Assembly (NCBI GenBank): GCA_965153355.1
Contig: OZ231126.1
Location: forward strand, 30,690,001-30,754,000
Direction of reading: 5' to 3'
Length of the DNA: 64,000 nt
Source: Flaccisagitta enflata
Taxonomy: Eukaryota; Chaetognatha; Sagittoidea; Aphragmophora
Position numbers and translations under genes: made by a program. The notes beneath the pieces are model-generated. The model did no database searches. It had not been told where the DNA came from and was given only the letters and a program-made list of their open reading frames with translations. This document shows positions 33,998-44,268 of this stretch, piece after piece; positions within the stretch are counted from its first letter, which is position 1; every line of letters begins with the position of its first letter.

Positions 33998-34324
33998 CAG
34001 GGGTGTATATAGTTGAGCGGCTTTTGATTTTATTCCCCCCCCCCTGCCTTTGATTTTCTTCCCCGCGACGCATCGCGTCGCGTTACAAAATCTTTGATTT
34101 TTTTCCCCTCAAAGCTATAAAACAGTACATTTTAGGTTTAGATAGTGTTAAATAGTGTTGTTGTAATTGTATTTTACCTTTTGGCACTACCAAAAGTGTT
34201 AGATCTTAAAAAATTTTCTTTTTTCTTTTTTTTATACTTTTAATTTTCTTCCCCATCTCCAAACCTTTTGATTTTATTCCCCCCCCCCACCGGGGGGGGA
34301 AATACTCAACTTTATACACCCCTG
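33998..34324. mobile_element. hAT-type MITE with 8-bp target duplication
   Basis: Terminal inverted repeats CAGGGGTGTATATAGTTGAG (left) and CAGGGGTGTATAAAGTTGAG (right, reverse complement), flanked on both sides by CGACAAAA (33990-33997 and 34325-34332). CAGGGGTG ends with 8-bp duplications are the hallmark of hAT elements. 327 bp, non-coding, with C runs and a GCGACGCATCGCGTCGC palindrome inside. The paralogous sequence at about 34550 is the unoccupied site. Confidence 0.93.
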
Positions 34325-34326
34325 CG

Positions 34327-34397
34327 ACAAAAACAACAGCAACAACAACAACCTCAACAACAACAAAAACTACAACAACAACAACAACAACAACAAT

Positions 34398-34428
<31 letters not shown>

Positions 34429-34440
34429 GCAACAACAACA
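34327..34440. repeat. (CAA)n array
   Basis: Interrupted CAA run downstream of the hAT MITE; part of the local duplication. Confidence 0.9.
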
Positions 34441-34673
34441 ACATGCGATCTAATTCGTCAATCATTGAAATGGCGCTGAAAACGATGATAGAGAAATGTG
34501 CGACAACGACGTGCGACAAAGTGCGACAACGTGCGACAACGGCGACGACGACGACAAAAACAACAACAACAACCTCAACAACAACAATAGCAGCCCAAAG
34601 GCAGTAAGTGGTCAGCGGTACCCGTGCCCTGCTTGAGTAGTATGTGATTTAGGTTGAGGGGGAGCAGGGCAGC

Positions 34674-35160
34674 GGCCCCGAAGGGGACGAAGTCCTGTAG
34701 AACACAGGGGGAATCTGTCCGTCCGTCCATCCGTCCGTCCGTCCTTCTCTCAGCCTTCCTTCTGTCTAGGAAGCCCTGTTATTCAAACTCTCATTGAATT
34801 ACATGGAGAAATGACAAAAGGCAGTATATGGACAAGGGTACCCCTGCTCTTCTTGAGAAGTTTGTAGGTTAAGTAGAGGGGGGGAGCAGGCCAGGATCTA
34901 GGTCTCTGAGGCCAGAATCTGGGTCTCAGAGGCCAGGGTTGGAGTCTCTGAGGCCAGGATTTGGGTCTCTGAGGCCAGGATTTAGGGCCTTGAGGCCAGG
35001 TCCTGGGTCCTGGAGGCCAGAATCTGGGTCACAGAGAGCAAGATCTAGATCTCTGAGGCTAGGATTAGGGTTTTAGAGGCCAGAATCTGGGTATTAGAAA
35101 CCAGGATCTAGATCTTAGGGGCCAAAATGATTGAATTTTGACCAAAATTCAGGTTTTCTA
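34674..35160 (-). mobile_element. Second hairpin family: left member of a head-to-head pair
   Basis: A full head with two stems (GCGGCCCCGAAGGGG and TCCTGTAGAACACAGG), then GGAATCTGTCCGTCCGTCC and about 13 units of a TCTGAGGCCAGGATTTGGG-type minisatellite (34890-35130). Confidence 0.8.
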
Positions 35161-35254
35161 GCCAGAATTTAGCCATTTTGCTTGGATTTTGCCATTTTGC
35201 TTGGATTTGGGCCATTTTGCTTGGATTTGCACTCCAAAGAAGACAAAGCCCTGA

Positions 35255-35368
35255 GAATGGGGCGGGGGGGGGACGGACGTACGGACGTACGGACGTACGG
35301 ACGGACGGACGGACAGATTCCCCCTGTGTTCTACAGGACTTCGTCCCCTTCGGGGCCGCTGCCCAAAA
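35255..35368 (+). mobile_element. Second hairpin family: right member of a head-to-head pair
   Basis: Reading right to left it has the same double-stem head, identical over about 60 bp to the one at 34674, with a (GTAC/GTCC)n run at 35273-35315. The two heads face outwards, giving a roughly 700-bp structure with long terminal inverted repeats. (CAA)n DNA flanks it on both sides. Confidence 0.8.
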
Positions 35369-35375
35369 ACTACAA

Positions 35376-35385
35376 CAACCACAAT

Positions 35386-35473
<88 letters not shown>
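35376..35473. repeat. (CAA)n array
   Basis: Largely pure CAA run next to the paired hairpin elements. Confidence 0.95.
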
Positions 35474-36099
35474 TGCGATCTAATTCGTCAATCATTTGTC
35501 TATTCAACTACTTTAAGACTTAGTCCCCAGGTGGAGATAGCTAATCATTAAATGAAAACAGAAGAACAAATCTTGTTTTCAGCTTTTGATCACGACTTTC
35601 TATACATCACAGTATTTTGTTTATCTACTCAATTTTCAACATCCATCCATCTGTCCATCTATCCATCCATCCATCCATCAGTCCATTCAGTAATGGTTCC
35701 CATGATGTGGCAACTGGTTGAGCAGGGCCCCGCGTCACCCTCGCCATTCATATCTCAACCCTTAATTTTCATCCCCTTCCCTTAGTTTAGTTTTTTCGCC
35801 TATACATGATAATTCTTTCGCCTCTTTGTCATCAGCATATGAGTGCAATATAGGAAAAGGAGTTGTCTCATTATGGGTCACTTTATTTCTTTTTTTCTCC
35901 CAGACCACCTAATTCTTTATTTGCTAAGAGGGCCCCTTCCAGGCGCCTATGACAGCGTGCCCACGAAGCCAACATGTAGGGTATCAGAATGGGTCAAAAT
36001 AGAAAACACACATGAGTGAAAATAGAAAAACAAGTGAATAAAAAAGATTGAGATACAGTGGGGTTCATGGAATAACAGCCTAAACTGGAGGAACGTATT
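35474..36099. other. No gene; short (ATCC)n run
   Basis: TCCATCCATC repeat at about 35640-35690. Otherwise unique sequence. Confidence 0.4.
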
Positions 36100-36440
36100 T
36101 AAGTGTCTTAATTTCATTTGACAAACTTGATATTTGAAATATAAGTTGTTCAATTTGTGCTTGTGTCCCTGAGTTTTTTAGTTGCTATGGAAACCAGAAT
36201 CATTTTTTCAACGAGCAATATTCTTACAGAACATTCTGTGGGAAAGTTGTAGCAAATTCAATTCTGAGCAATGTTCCCTGATTATATTTGTCAAAATTTT
36301 GATATTCTAGCAGTTATAAATGTCTGAAAAAATGATTTTGGTTTCCATAGCAACCAAAAAACTCAGGGACACAAGCACCAAATGAACAACTTATATTTCA
36401 AATATCAAGTTTGTCATATGAAATTAAGATATTTGAAAGC
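36100..36440. mobile_element. Inverted-repeat (foldback) element
   Basis: About 120-bp inverted arms: CTTGTGTCCCTGAGTTTTTT and TTGATATTTGAAATATAAG on the left, the reverse complement on the right (36330-36430), separated by about 90 bp. Non-coding; termini and target duplication not resolved. Confidence 0.7.
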
Positions 36441-37002
36441 AAAATTTGCATACATTCAGCAAGAGACTTACATCTATCTTATGTTATTAAAGTAGATCTA
36501 CTGAAAATTTCTAGAAATTTCTTTTCGTCACTGACAAGGGGATGGTCGAAATTATAAGTCTGCATAGAAAATGAAAAAATGAAAAAACAAAGAACATACA
36601 GTTAAATCCCGCTATAGCGGATCTCAAGGGACCAATAATATTTATGCGTTATTGCCGGATTGCGTTATTGCCAAAACGACTAACCTTGACTATCTTCTTT
36701 GCTATCCTCTGTGGTGACTACTGGATTTTTAAAAAGAAATGAAAACAGCCTTTTGCATTGCAGTCAAATGAAAGGCGTTTTGAAAATGCAAAGATTTTGT
36801 GAACAACTAATGCAGATGGATAGGCAGGGGCGCACAGCCCCCCTCCCTCTTCCCTCAACACATATCATTTAATATGCATCTTTTCACGCTTGTCAACTTG
36901 AGGGATAAACGGTATGAACAGACTTTGGAACAATCTCAGCGTCATGTCCCCAGTTTAAGACTTTAAATCAAACAAGCGTGCCTTGAAAAATATTTTTCCC
37001 TT

Positions 37003-37254
37003 TTTTTTGTTGCGGACACACAATCTTATGAAAGGCTGTGTCCGTCCGTCCATTTGATCCATTGGTCGTGGTCATAATATTGATGCGGACGGGTGGGCAG
37101 GGGCATCCAACTCCCATCCACACACCATGCCCCCCACCAACACAACCAAAAAAAAAACACATCTAAAACACCTTTTTTTACTTTTCAACTCGTGCATTAC
37201 GGACCAACGGACGGACCAACTAATGGATGGACAAAGCGTGTCCGCAACCAAAAA
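37003..37254 (+). mobile_element. Third hairpin/GTCY family, one copy
   Basis: Begins TTGTTGCGGACACACAATC and ends GACGGACCAACTAATGGATGGACAAAG then CGTGTCCGCAACCAAAAA, so GTTGCGGACAC is repeated inverted at the two ends. Fragments with GCGGACGGGTGGGCAGGGGC or GTCCGCAACAATATTGTG occur at 33405-33425, 37370-37395 and 59940-59965. Same layout as the HINE-like family but different sequence. Confidence 0.6.
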
Positions 37255-37706
37255 CGCGAAAAATGCGCATTTCTGATAGTGTAAATATAATTGTGTGGGT
37301 TAGTGTGTGTGACACACTGTGTGTGGGTGATGGGAGTGTGGTGAGGCTGTGGGTTAGATGCTTCTGCGCACTCGTCTGCAACAATATTGTGTTCCGCGTC
37401 ATTTGTTCTAAATTTATCGAGCCAACTGTCAGATGTTGCAAAATCATGGAGTCCGCGTATTTCAGGGTTTTTTCTTGAACCATGGATAGAGCCTTGCGAC
37501 AGAGCATTTCCGCCACGATTTCGACGCGATTTTGACGCGCCTTCTAATCGCCATGCGACTACCGTTTCCGGTTGGCGCTGAAACCGCGGTTTCCGGTTAC
37601 TTTTTTCCTTTTTTTTCAGGGCACTTATCGCTTGTTGGCGATGTTGCTTCTCATTCCCTTAAATGCGTTATCATTGCAGTTGTTGAGGGAGATAGAAAGG
37701 AAGAAG

Positions 37707-37710
<4 letters not shown>

Positions 37711-37802
<92 letters not shown>
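37711..37802. repeat. (GA)n microsatellite
   Basis: Nearly pure GA run with a few GAAA interruptions. Confidence 0.95.
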
Positions 37803-37804
<2 letters not shown>

Positions 37805-38280
37805 CAAACAGAGACTAAATGGCAGATTGGCAAGTGGGTTGGTAGAGACAGGCAGATAACCGATTGCTGGCGGTTTCTATGATGCAAAATCGTTCATCGA
37901 TTGGTAAGACAAAATTGTCATCCAATTGTACTTTTCGATTAACTCGCGAGACTCTAACCATGGAACCACTGATTGCAACTTTTTGTTCACGCATAATGTT
38001 TTACCATTTAATCATAGCTTTTTCAAGTCAATGAAATGAGATTGTCCTCATGACTAGACATGTGGGGAATGTGGGAATGTCCTTATGACCAGTCCCTGTT
38101 TGACTCGAATTCTGCGCGAATATTTTTTCATCTTTAAGGGTTGAGGTTGCTGGAGACAACCCACGAGTTTCTTTTTTGCACCATATCCCGAATTTTAAAC
38201 CTTCTTGGCGATGAAAATAGGAATCAAAATGAGTAAAGAATAAGGTAATGATTGTAGTGCCCATGAGATGGCTAAATATA

Positions 38281-38286
38281 AGGATC

Positions 38287-38370
<84 letters not shown>
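38281..38370. repeat. (CTGT)n(CT)n compound microsatellite
   Basis: Six CTGT units leading into a (CT)n run. Confidence 0.95.
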
Positions 38371-38372
<2 letters not shown>

Positions 38373-38689
38373 CAATTCAATTTAACTAATAACCTCTCGC
38401 CCCTGCCCATTGATGATTTTGCGCTTCTTTTGTCTTTTGTCAGCCACCGTCTGTTATTGGCGGAGGAATAGAGGTCTGCGGACTGGCTAGTCCATGCGGT
38501 ATTCTTGGATTCCTCGTTATAGTTGGATCCGGTTATATTGGAATTTTTTAACAAAGAAAGTAAAGAGAAATGGTAGGGACTTTCTCTTAGCACTCACAAT
38601 AGGCGGATTTTCGTTATTCTTGGATCCGGTATAGCGAGGTTTAACTGTAGTTCTCTTCCATAATCGTTTTTTGAGAGAACTTTGTTTTT

Positions 38690-39158
38690 AACAAGCCCAA
38701 CAGGCCAACAGTCGCGTGCTACGTTACACACAATTTCACAACTTCATACGACAGAACTTCATACTACATAATGTCAGTCCCAAAAAAAGTTACACTCTGA
38801 ACCAATAACGTCTGTCCAATAAAAAGTTGACAAAAAAACCAAAATACCCAAAAATACCCAATAACACCCAAAAATATCAAATATCAAATAACACCTAAAA
38901 ATACCCAAAAATACCCAAAAACACCTAAAAATACTCAAAAATGCCTGAAAAAAACCAAAAGTATCTGTAAGTACCCTAAAATAACTTAAGTACCCCAAAG
39001 TACCCCAAAGTACCCTAAAGTACCCTGAAATACCCTCGAGTACCTTAAAATGCCTTATAAACCTTAAAAAGTCATAATTTCAAAAATGTGACGGACGGAC
39101 CTACCGACCTACCGACCAACCAACAGACTGACCGACACGACAAGGTGCACGCGACTAA
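38690..39158 (+). mobile_element. HINE-like element, variant with AATACCCAAA satellite
   Basis: 5' AACAAGCCCAACAGGCC and AACAGTCGCGTGC, then AATACCCAAA and AGTACCCTAA unit arrays. A GACGGACC/GACCAACC run follows, with GCACGCGACTAAAAA at the 3' end. The final palindrome keeps only its second half. Confidence 0.75.
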
Positions 39159-39535
39159 AAATGCAAAATTTTTCTGTTTGTGGCTTTCTTATAATTTTGA
39201 CCTAAAAAAAAATGTCAACAAAATTTCACTAAAAATCTTCATTTTCTTGCCATTTTCTGTGAGAATTGCTTATCAAAAGGCTTGAGGCGTAAAATATGAA
39301 ACAGACATATATAACAAGTGTATCCAGTGACAACTTGAGTAATGAAAACATTTGTGGATGGATAATTAGTCCATTATTGATGCAAAAGTGGGGTGAAGCG
39401 CTTTATTTTTCCCTGGCAGATTTGACGTTCTATGAGTGAGAAAACTCTTGCCAAGACCTCTCCAGAGCCCAACCTGAAGAGTAGTACAGTATTTGGTCCC
39501 GCCGTTTTCACCAAAGTATAACAAGTAGTCACACA
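39159..39535. other. No recognised feature
   Basis: Unique DNA without plausible genes. Confidence 0.4.
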
Positions 39536-39835
<300 letters not shown>

Positions 39836-39997
39836 CACTCCTGATCCTGACTCCCGCACGTTTAACGAAACACATTTACACTGAGTGTCAATGAAATGAT
39901 AAGATAACTGGTGAAAATAAACAACAGGCGTGATTCGAACTCAAGTACAAGAGAAACGACGGCTATATCTGCCAAACGAACATAACTGAAGTGGCTT

Positions 39998-40002
<5 letters not shown>

Positions 40003-40090
<88 letters not shown>
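40003..40090. repeat. (GA)n microsatellite
   Basis: Pure GA run that also serves as the left edge of the tandem duplication. Confidence 0.97.
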
Positions 40091-40094
<4 letters not shown>

Positions 40095-40655
40095 TAACAA
40101 AGAGCAAAGAACTGACTAGCAAATTGAACTCCAAGTTCTCCAGCAGAAAGATATTTTTTTTTCCAAAAAAATTTTAGTCCTCATCTGTTTTCAGTCGCGT
40201 GCACGCGACTCTACAACCCGCTTTGTCCGTAGGTCGGTTGGTTGGTCCGTCGGTTGGTCCGTCGGTCACACTTTACTTTTTTTATGATTTTATTACTTTG
40301 ACCTCCCTGCTCCTGCCCAAATGGTCTGGTGACCTCAAATATGGCCCCTGCCCACCCGCACGCGAGAGAGAGAGAGAGAAAGATAACAAAGAGCAAAGAA
40401 CTGACTAGCAAATTGAACTCCAAGTTCTCCAGCAGAAAGATATTTTTTTTTCCAAAAAAATTTTAGTCCTCATCTGTTTTCAGTCGCGTGCACGCGACTC
40501 TACAACCCGCTTTGTCCGTAGGTCGGTTGGTTGGTCCGTCGGTTGGTCCGTCGGTCACACTTTACTTTTTTTATGATTTTATTACTTTGACCTCCCTGCT
40601 CCTGCCCAAATGGTCTGGTGACCTCAAATATGGCCCCTGCCCACCCGCACGCGAC
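40078..40655. repeat. 289-bp tandem segmental duplication
   Basis: The segment from the end of the GA run through AAGATAACAAAGAGCAAAG and a HINE-like element is repeated with a 289-bp period and, as far as I can see, no differences. The junction lies where CACGCG of the element meets GAGAGAGA. This fits unequal exchange or replication slippage between a GA run and the element's CGCGA, or an assembly artefact. Confidence 0.85.
40191..40361 (-). mobile_element. HINE-like element, truncated by the duplication
   Basis: TCAGTCGCGTGCACGCGACT to CCCACCCGCACGCG. The last 40 bp (family 5' end) are missing because the duplication breakpoint falls there. Confidence 0.85.
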
Positions 40656-40682
40656 TTCGGTAGCCGTGTATCCGGCCTTGTT
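40480..40682 (-). mobile_element. HINE-like element, complete short copy
   Basis: On the plus strand: TCAGTCGCGTGCACGCGACT, CCGTCGGTTGG run, CACACTTTACTTTTTTTATG, TGCTCCTGCCCAAATGG, GGTGACCTCAAATATGGCCC, CACGCGACTTCGG, GTGTATCCGGCCTTGTT. Reversed, this gives AACAAGG ... palindrome CTGA. Good reference copy (203 bp). Confidence 0.9.
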
Positions 40683-41070
40683 AAAACCAAAATAACAAAA
40701 CCAGTTCAAATACCACGACTAGTGTTGCACAATGCACAATGAGAGAATAATGGAATCTAAAAAATTGGTTGAACCCCGCAATAACAAATGTCAAAAGCTT
40801 ATACATTGTTTCATACGGTGTGAATAATCAACATCTTAAGTCGCTGTGTCCGTCTGTCCGTCCATCCGCCATACTTTAATCTAAAACTTTGAAAATGCAC
40901 CATATTGCTCCGACCTTCTTCTTTTTTTTTCTTTTTTTTTTCTTTTTTTGCGATCATTACATATTCACAATCTTTTCTTTTTTCCTGGTTGCCAAAACAG
41001 CATCACAAGAAATCCGATAGACTTTCTTTCATAACTTACAATTGTGGTAGCGGTGGTGAAAATCTTTCTA
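40683..41070. other. No gene; T-rich stretch
   Basis: Includes a short (GTCC) run at 40850-40865 and pyrimidine runs at 40915-40950. Confidence 0.4.
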
Positions 41071-41957
41071 CAGGGTCTTTAAATCGGATTGACTTTTTGT
41101 AAACCTTTGTAACTTGAAAACTAATTGAAGGAAAGTCTTCAAATTTTCAGTGTATGTTGGAAGTAAGCTGCGGTTTTGTTATGCCAAATCTCAATTGGCT
41201 GTCAGCTTAACATTGATTAAACTACCATTTCTTATGCCATATCATTTTCCCTGGTCTTTTTTAAAGAGGCTGTCTTAGACAACTTTCAAAGGAATTTACC
41301 TAAAACCCTGGGATCGGGATTAGTCTCAAACGACAGACAATATCTTATAGATTGCACATCTCTTGCATGAGTATCAAAAACTTGGATATTTCAAATGGTT
41401 GTAAATGGTTTTATTGGAAATTATCACATTTTTGGTTTGAAAACATAGAAAAATCACCCTCTAATGTTTTCACCCCCCAATAGAATATCAAAGTTTCAAG
41501 CAAAACTAAGATGAGTAAAACTGAGAAACAATTATTTATCATCTCACATTTTAGGGACAATTTTGTATAGACGTAGCAAGCAAATAGTAACAATATCTTT
41601 CACAAAATTGAAGTTTTTTAGTCGCGTGCAAGCGACTCTACAACCTGCTTTGTCCGTCGGTTGGTAGGTTGGTCGGTTGGTCGGTTGGTCCGTCACACTT
41701 TACTTTTTTTTATGATTTTATTTCTTTGGCCTCACTGCTCCTGCCCAAATGGTCTGGTGACCTCAAACATGGCCCCTGCCCACCCGCACGCGACTTCGGT
41801 AGCCGTGTATCCGGCCTTGTTCTTTGATATGCTGACTTCCAACGCTTATGAACTCACTATTGAGATTTGGCATGCCAAAACCGTAGCATATTACCTACAC
41901 CCAATAGTTTTCAAGTTATAAAGGTTTACTAAAAGTCAAACCGATTTAAAGACGGTG
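41071..41957. mobile_element. TA-flanked MITE, CACCGTCTTTAAATCG family, hosting a HINE-like copy
   Basis: Left CAGGGTCTTTAAATCGGATT, right (reverse complement) CACCGTCTTTAAATCGGTTT, both next to TA. Inner segments such as TCAGTGTATGTTGGAAGTA match 13618-14367. The HINE-like element at 41618-41821 interrupts it, so the MITE is older. Confidence 0.85.
41618..41821 (-). mobile_element. HINE-like element nested in a MITE
   Basis: TTAGTCGCGTGCAAGCGACT (one mismatch in the palindrome) to GTATCCGGCCTTGTT. Nearly identical in body to 40480-40682. Confidence 0.9.
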
Positions 41958-42033
41958 TAACTGCACTATAGCAAAATTAGCGACTCTAAACAATGGGTAA
42001 AGACAATTTGTCGATGAACGCCGTGTTGATGTA

Positions 42034-42602
42034 CAGTACGATGGGAAGCAAAGACCTAGACTGGAGGATAGATTTTAAGATAATATTGAAATGCGTTATG
42101 CTATCAGCTTCAATGCTAATTCAAGGCGCTTTATTGCTTGAATATATTGCTGACTTGACTCATCAGGACTTCATTTTTCAATGTTTTAATCTAGCTCATC
42201 AGATCGGGAAGAAAATTCTATATAATTTAGAAGAAAAAATCAGCTCAATCGGATCATTTTTACAGGTTTTATGCCTGTTTTAAACTTTGCCCAGATATTA
42301 ATTTACATAATTATTCTTTATGAAAAACAGCTGTAAAACCTGTAAAAACAGTCCGATTGAGCTGATTTTTTTTTCAAAATCATATAAAATTTTTAGCCCA
42401 ATCTGATGGGCTAGGTCAAAACGTTGAAAAATGAAGTCCTGATGAAGTCAAGTTACAAGTTGAAGAATGAAAAAAGCTGACATATTCAAGCAATAAAGCA
42501 ACCTTTAATTAGCATAAATATCAATTTTTTCATAAATCAAATCAAATTGAAATACCTAAAATCTATCCTCCAGTCTAGGTTGTCTTTGCTCCCATCGTAC
42601 TG
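42034..42602. mobile_element. TA-flanked foldback MITE (CAGTACGATGGGA)
   Basis: Both ends read CAGTACGATGGGA next to TA. The whole 569 bp is an imperfect palindrome: GACTGGAGGATAGATTTTA near the ends, CATCAGGACTTCATTTTTCA and CAGCTCAATCGGA further in. Could form a long hairpin. Confidence 0.9.
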
Positions 42603-43083
42603 TAGTCTACGACACATCTCAAAACCTGTGAGTGGACGACGGATGCAACGGATGTGCCGTGTTGGCTGAAGATGGGACAGATGATTCCACAGATGAATAT
42701 GTGACGAATGCGTGATGAACACAGATGCATCCTCAGCTTCACGGAAGGATGCCACAATGACAACAGGCGCTTATCTTCTTTAGTATAGAAATAAAGCGTA
42801 TATGGCTGGCTGATTTGAAATTATAATACACTTGGTTTTGATGATTGGTCCCAGGCGACGTTTCAGATTTCTTTTTTTGTGGAACGGGATTCGACCCTTG
42901 TGGCCTGCTGCCCTGCTCTCACACAATAATTTCAACTGATCCATCCGAGCAGGGCAACTGTTACCGCTTACCAAGTAGCATGTGCGATTCCTGGATGACT
43001 GGTGGGCCTTGCATACGGCCTTGTTCTGACAAATGCGAGTGACGCCGGCCTTCTTTTCTTCTTTAGATTCAAAACGCGTCGGA
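42603..43083. other. Upstream region with a second-hairpin-family tail
   Basis: At about 42905-43010 the sequence GCAGGGCAACTGTTACCGC and ATGTGCGATTCCTGGATGACTGG matches the tail of the second hairpin family, followed by CGGCCTTGTT (HINE-like 5' end, reversed). TTCTTTTCTTCTTTAG at 43050-43065 is a good splice acceptor for the next exon. Confidence 0.5.
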
Positions 43084-44110
43084 ATGACTGAGATGGATGG
43101 AATCGTCAATGAGACTATAGATGATGTTTTAAACACGATCAGCGAGGATCCCAATCGGCATTTTATTCAGTCTGAGTCAACGCAAGGAAATGATGCTTTT
43201 GAAAAACCTCTCCAGTCGCCTCATCAGACTCTCTTAGGCCCGTCTCTTCATTCACCGTTTCAGTCGCCTCAACAGACTTTACCCGACCCATCTCTTCATC
43301 CGCCTCATCAGTCCCCACATAAGACTCTATTAGACCCACCTCTTCACTCGCCTCATCAGTCCCAACATGAGACTCCATCAGATCTACCTCTTCACTCGCC
43401 TCTTCAGTCCCAACATGAGACTCCATTAGACCCACCTCTTCACTCGCCTCATCAGTCCCAACATGAAACTCCATTAGACCCACCTCTTCACTTGCCTCAT
43501 CAGTTCCAACATGAGACTTCATTAGACCCACCACTTCACTCGCCTCATCAGTCCCAACATGAGACTCCATTAGATCCACCTCTTCATTCGCCTCATCAGT
43601 CCCAATATGAGACTCCATTTGACCCACCTCTTCACTCGCCTCATCAATCCCAACATAAGACTCTATTAGACCCACCTCTTCACTCGCCTCATCAGTCCCA
43701 ACATGAGACTTCATTAGACCCACCTCTTCACTCGCCTCATCAGTCCCAATATGAGACTCCATTTGACCCACCTCTTCACTCGCCTCATCAATCCCAACAT
43801 AAGACTCTATTAGACCCACCTCTTCACTCGCCTCTTCAGTCCCAACATGAGACTCTATTAGACCCACCTCTTCACTTGCCTCATCAGTTGCCTGATCGTA
43901 CCCCACCAGACCCATCTTTTCATTCAGTTCACCAATCGCTGATTCTTCCTACAGAGAATTTCCTTGCTCCAAACTTTGTCAATTCACAAGATGCGCATAT
44001 TGCTGATGAACCGAGGATAACATCGGGCATCATTGTGAATTTATCAAAAGGCCCCCTAAAAAATGCAATGGAATCTGATCAACAACAACAAAAACCAAAA
44101 CAACAACAAC

Positions 44111-44206
<96 letters not shown>

Positions 44207-44268
44207 CTGTCAAGATTCGCCCCATGATTCGTCAACCAACCGTGAGGAACAGGTGCATATGCATGTAA
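43066..44268 (+). CDS. Protein with about fifteen 16-residue repeats and a poly-Asn end
   Basis: An open frame from a polypyrimidine-AG acceptor. The first in-frame Met after it begins MTEMDGIVNETIDDVLNTIS. Residues from 43197 to about 43890 are a tandem repeat of HSPHQSQHETPLDPPL (48-bp unit). Next come a unique SLILPTENFLAPNFVNSQDA segment, a short Gln run, a long Asn run (AAC, 44110-44205) and TVKIRPMIRQPTVRNR. No family recognised; probably disordered. AACAG|GTGCAT near 44251 could be a donor. The zinc-finger exons begin about 1.1 kb downstream on the same strand, so it may be the N-terminal exon of that gene; this is unproven. Confidence 0.5.
44108..44205. repeat. (AAC)n array
   Basis: Pure AAC run encoding the Asn tract. 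Confidence 0.95.

Larger units (their letters stand above)
33895..34600. repeat. Local duplication with (CGACAA)/(CAA)n DNA
   Basis: ATTGAAATGGCGCTGAAAAC followed by CGACAACGACGTGCGAC and a CGACGACGACGACAAAA run occurs at about 33918-33997 and again at about 34464-34558, each leading into CAA repeats. The first copy is interrupted by a hAT-type MITE and the second is not. The segment ACATGCGATCTAATTCGTCA also recurs at 34440 and 35471. Confidence 0.85.
36599..38647. mobile_element. Pogo/Tigger-like element remnant, 2 kb, with insertions
   Basis: Ends CAGTTAAATCCCGCTATAGC (left) and CAGTTAAACCTCGCTATACC (right, reverse complement), each next to TA. Subterminal GGATCC-containing segments also pair. 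Termini of this kind are typical of pogo-type Tc1/mariner relatives. The interior holds no transposase frame; instead there are a 250-bp element (37003-37254), a (GA)n and a (CTGT)(CT)n array. Confidence 0.75.
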
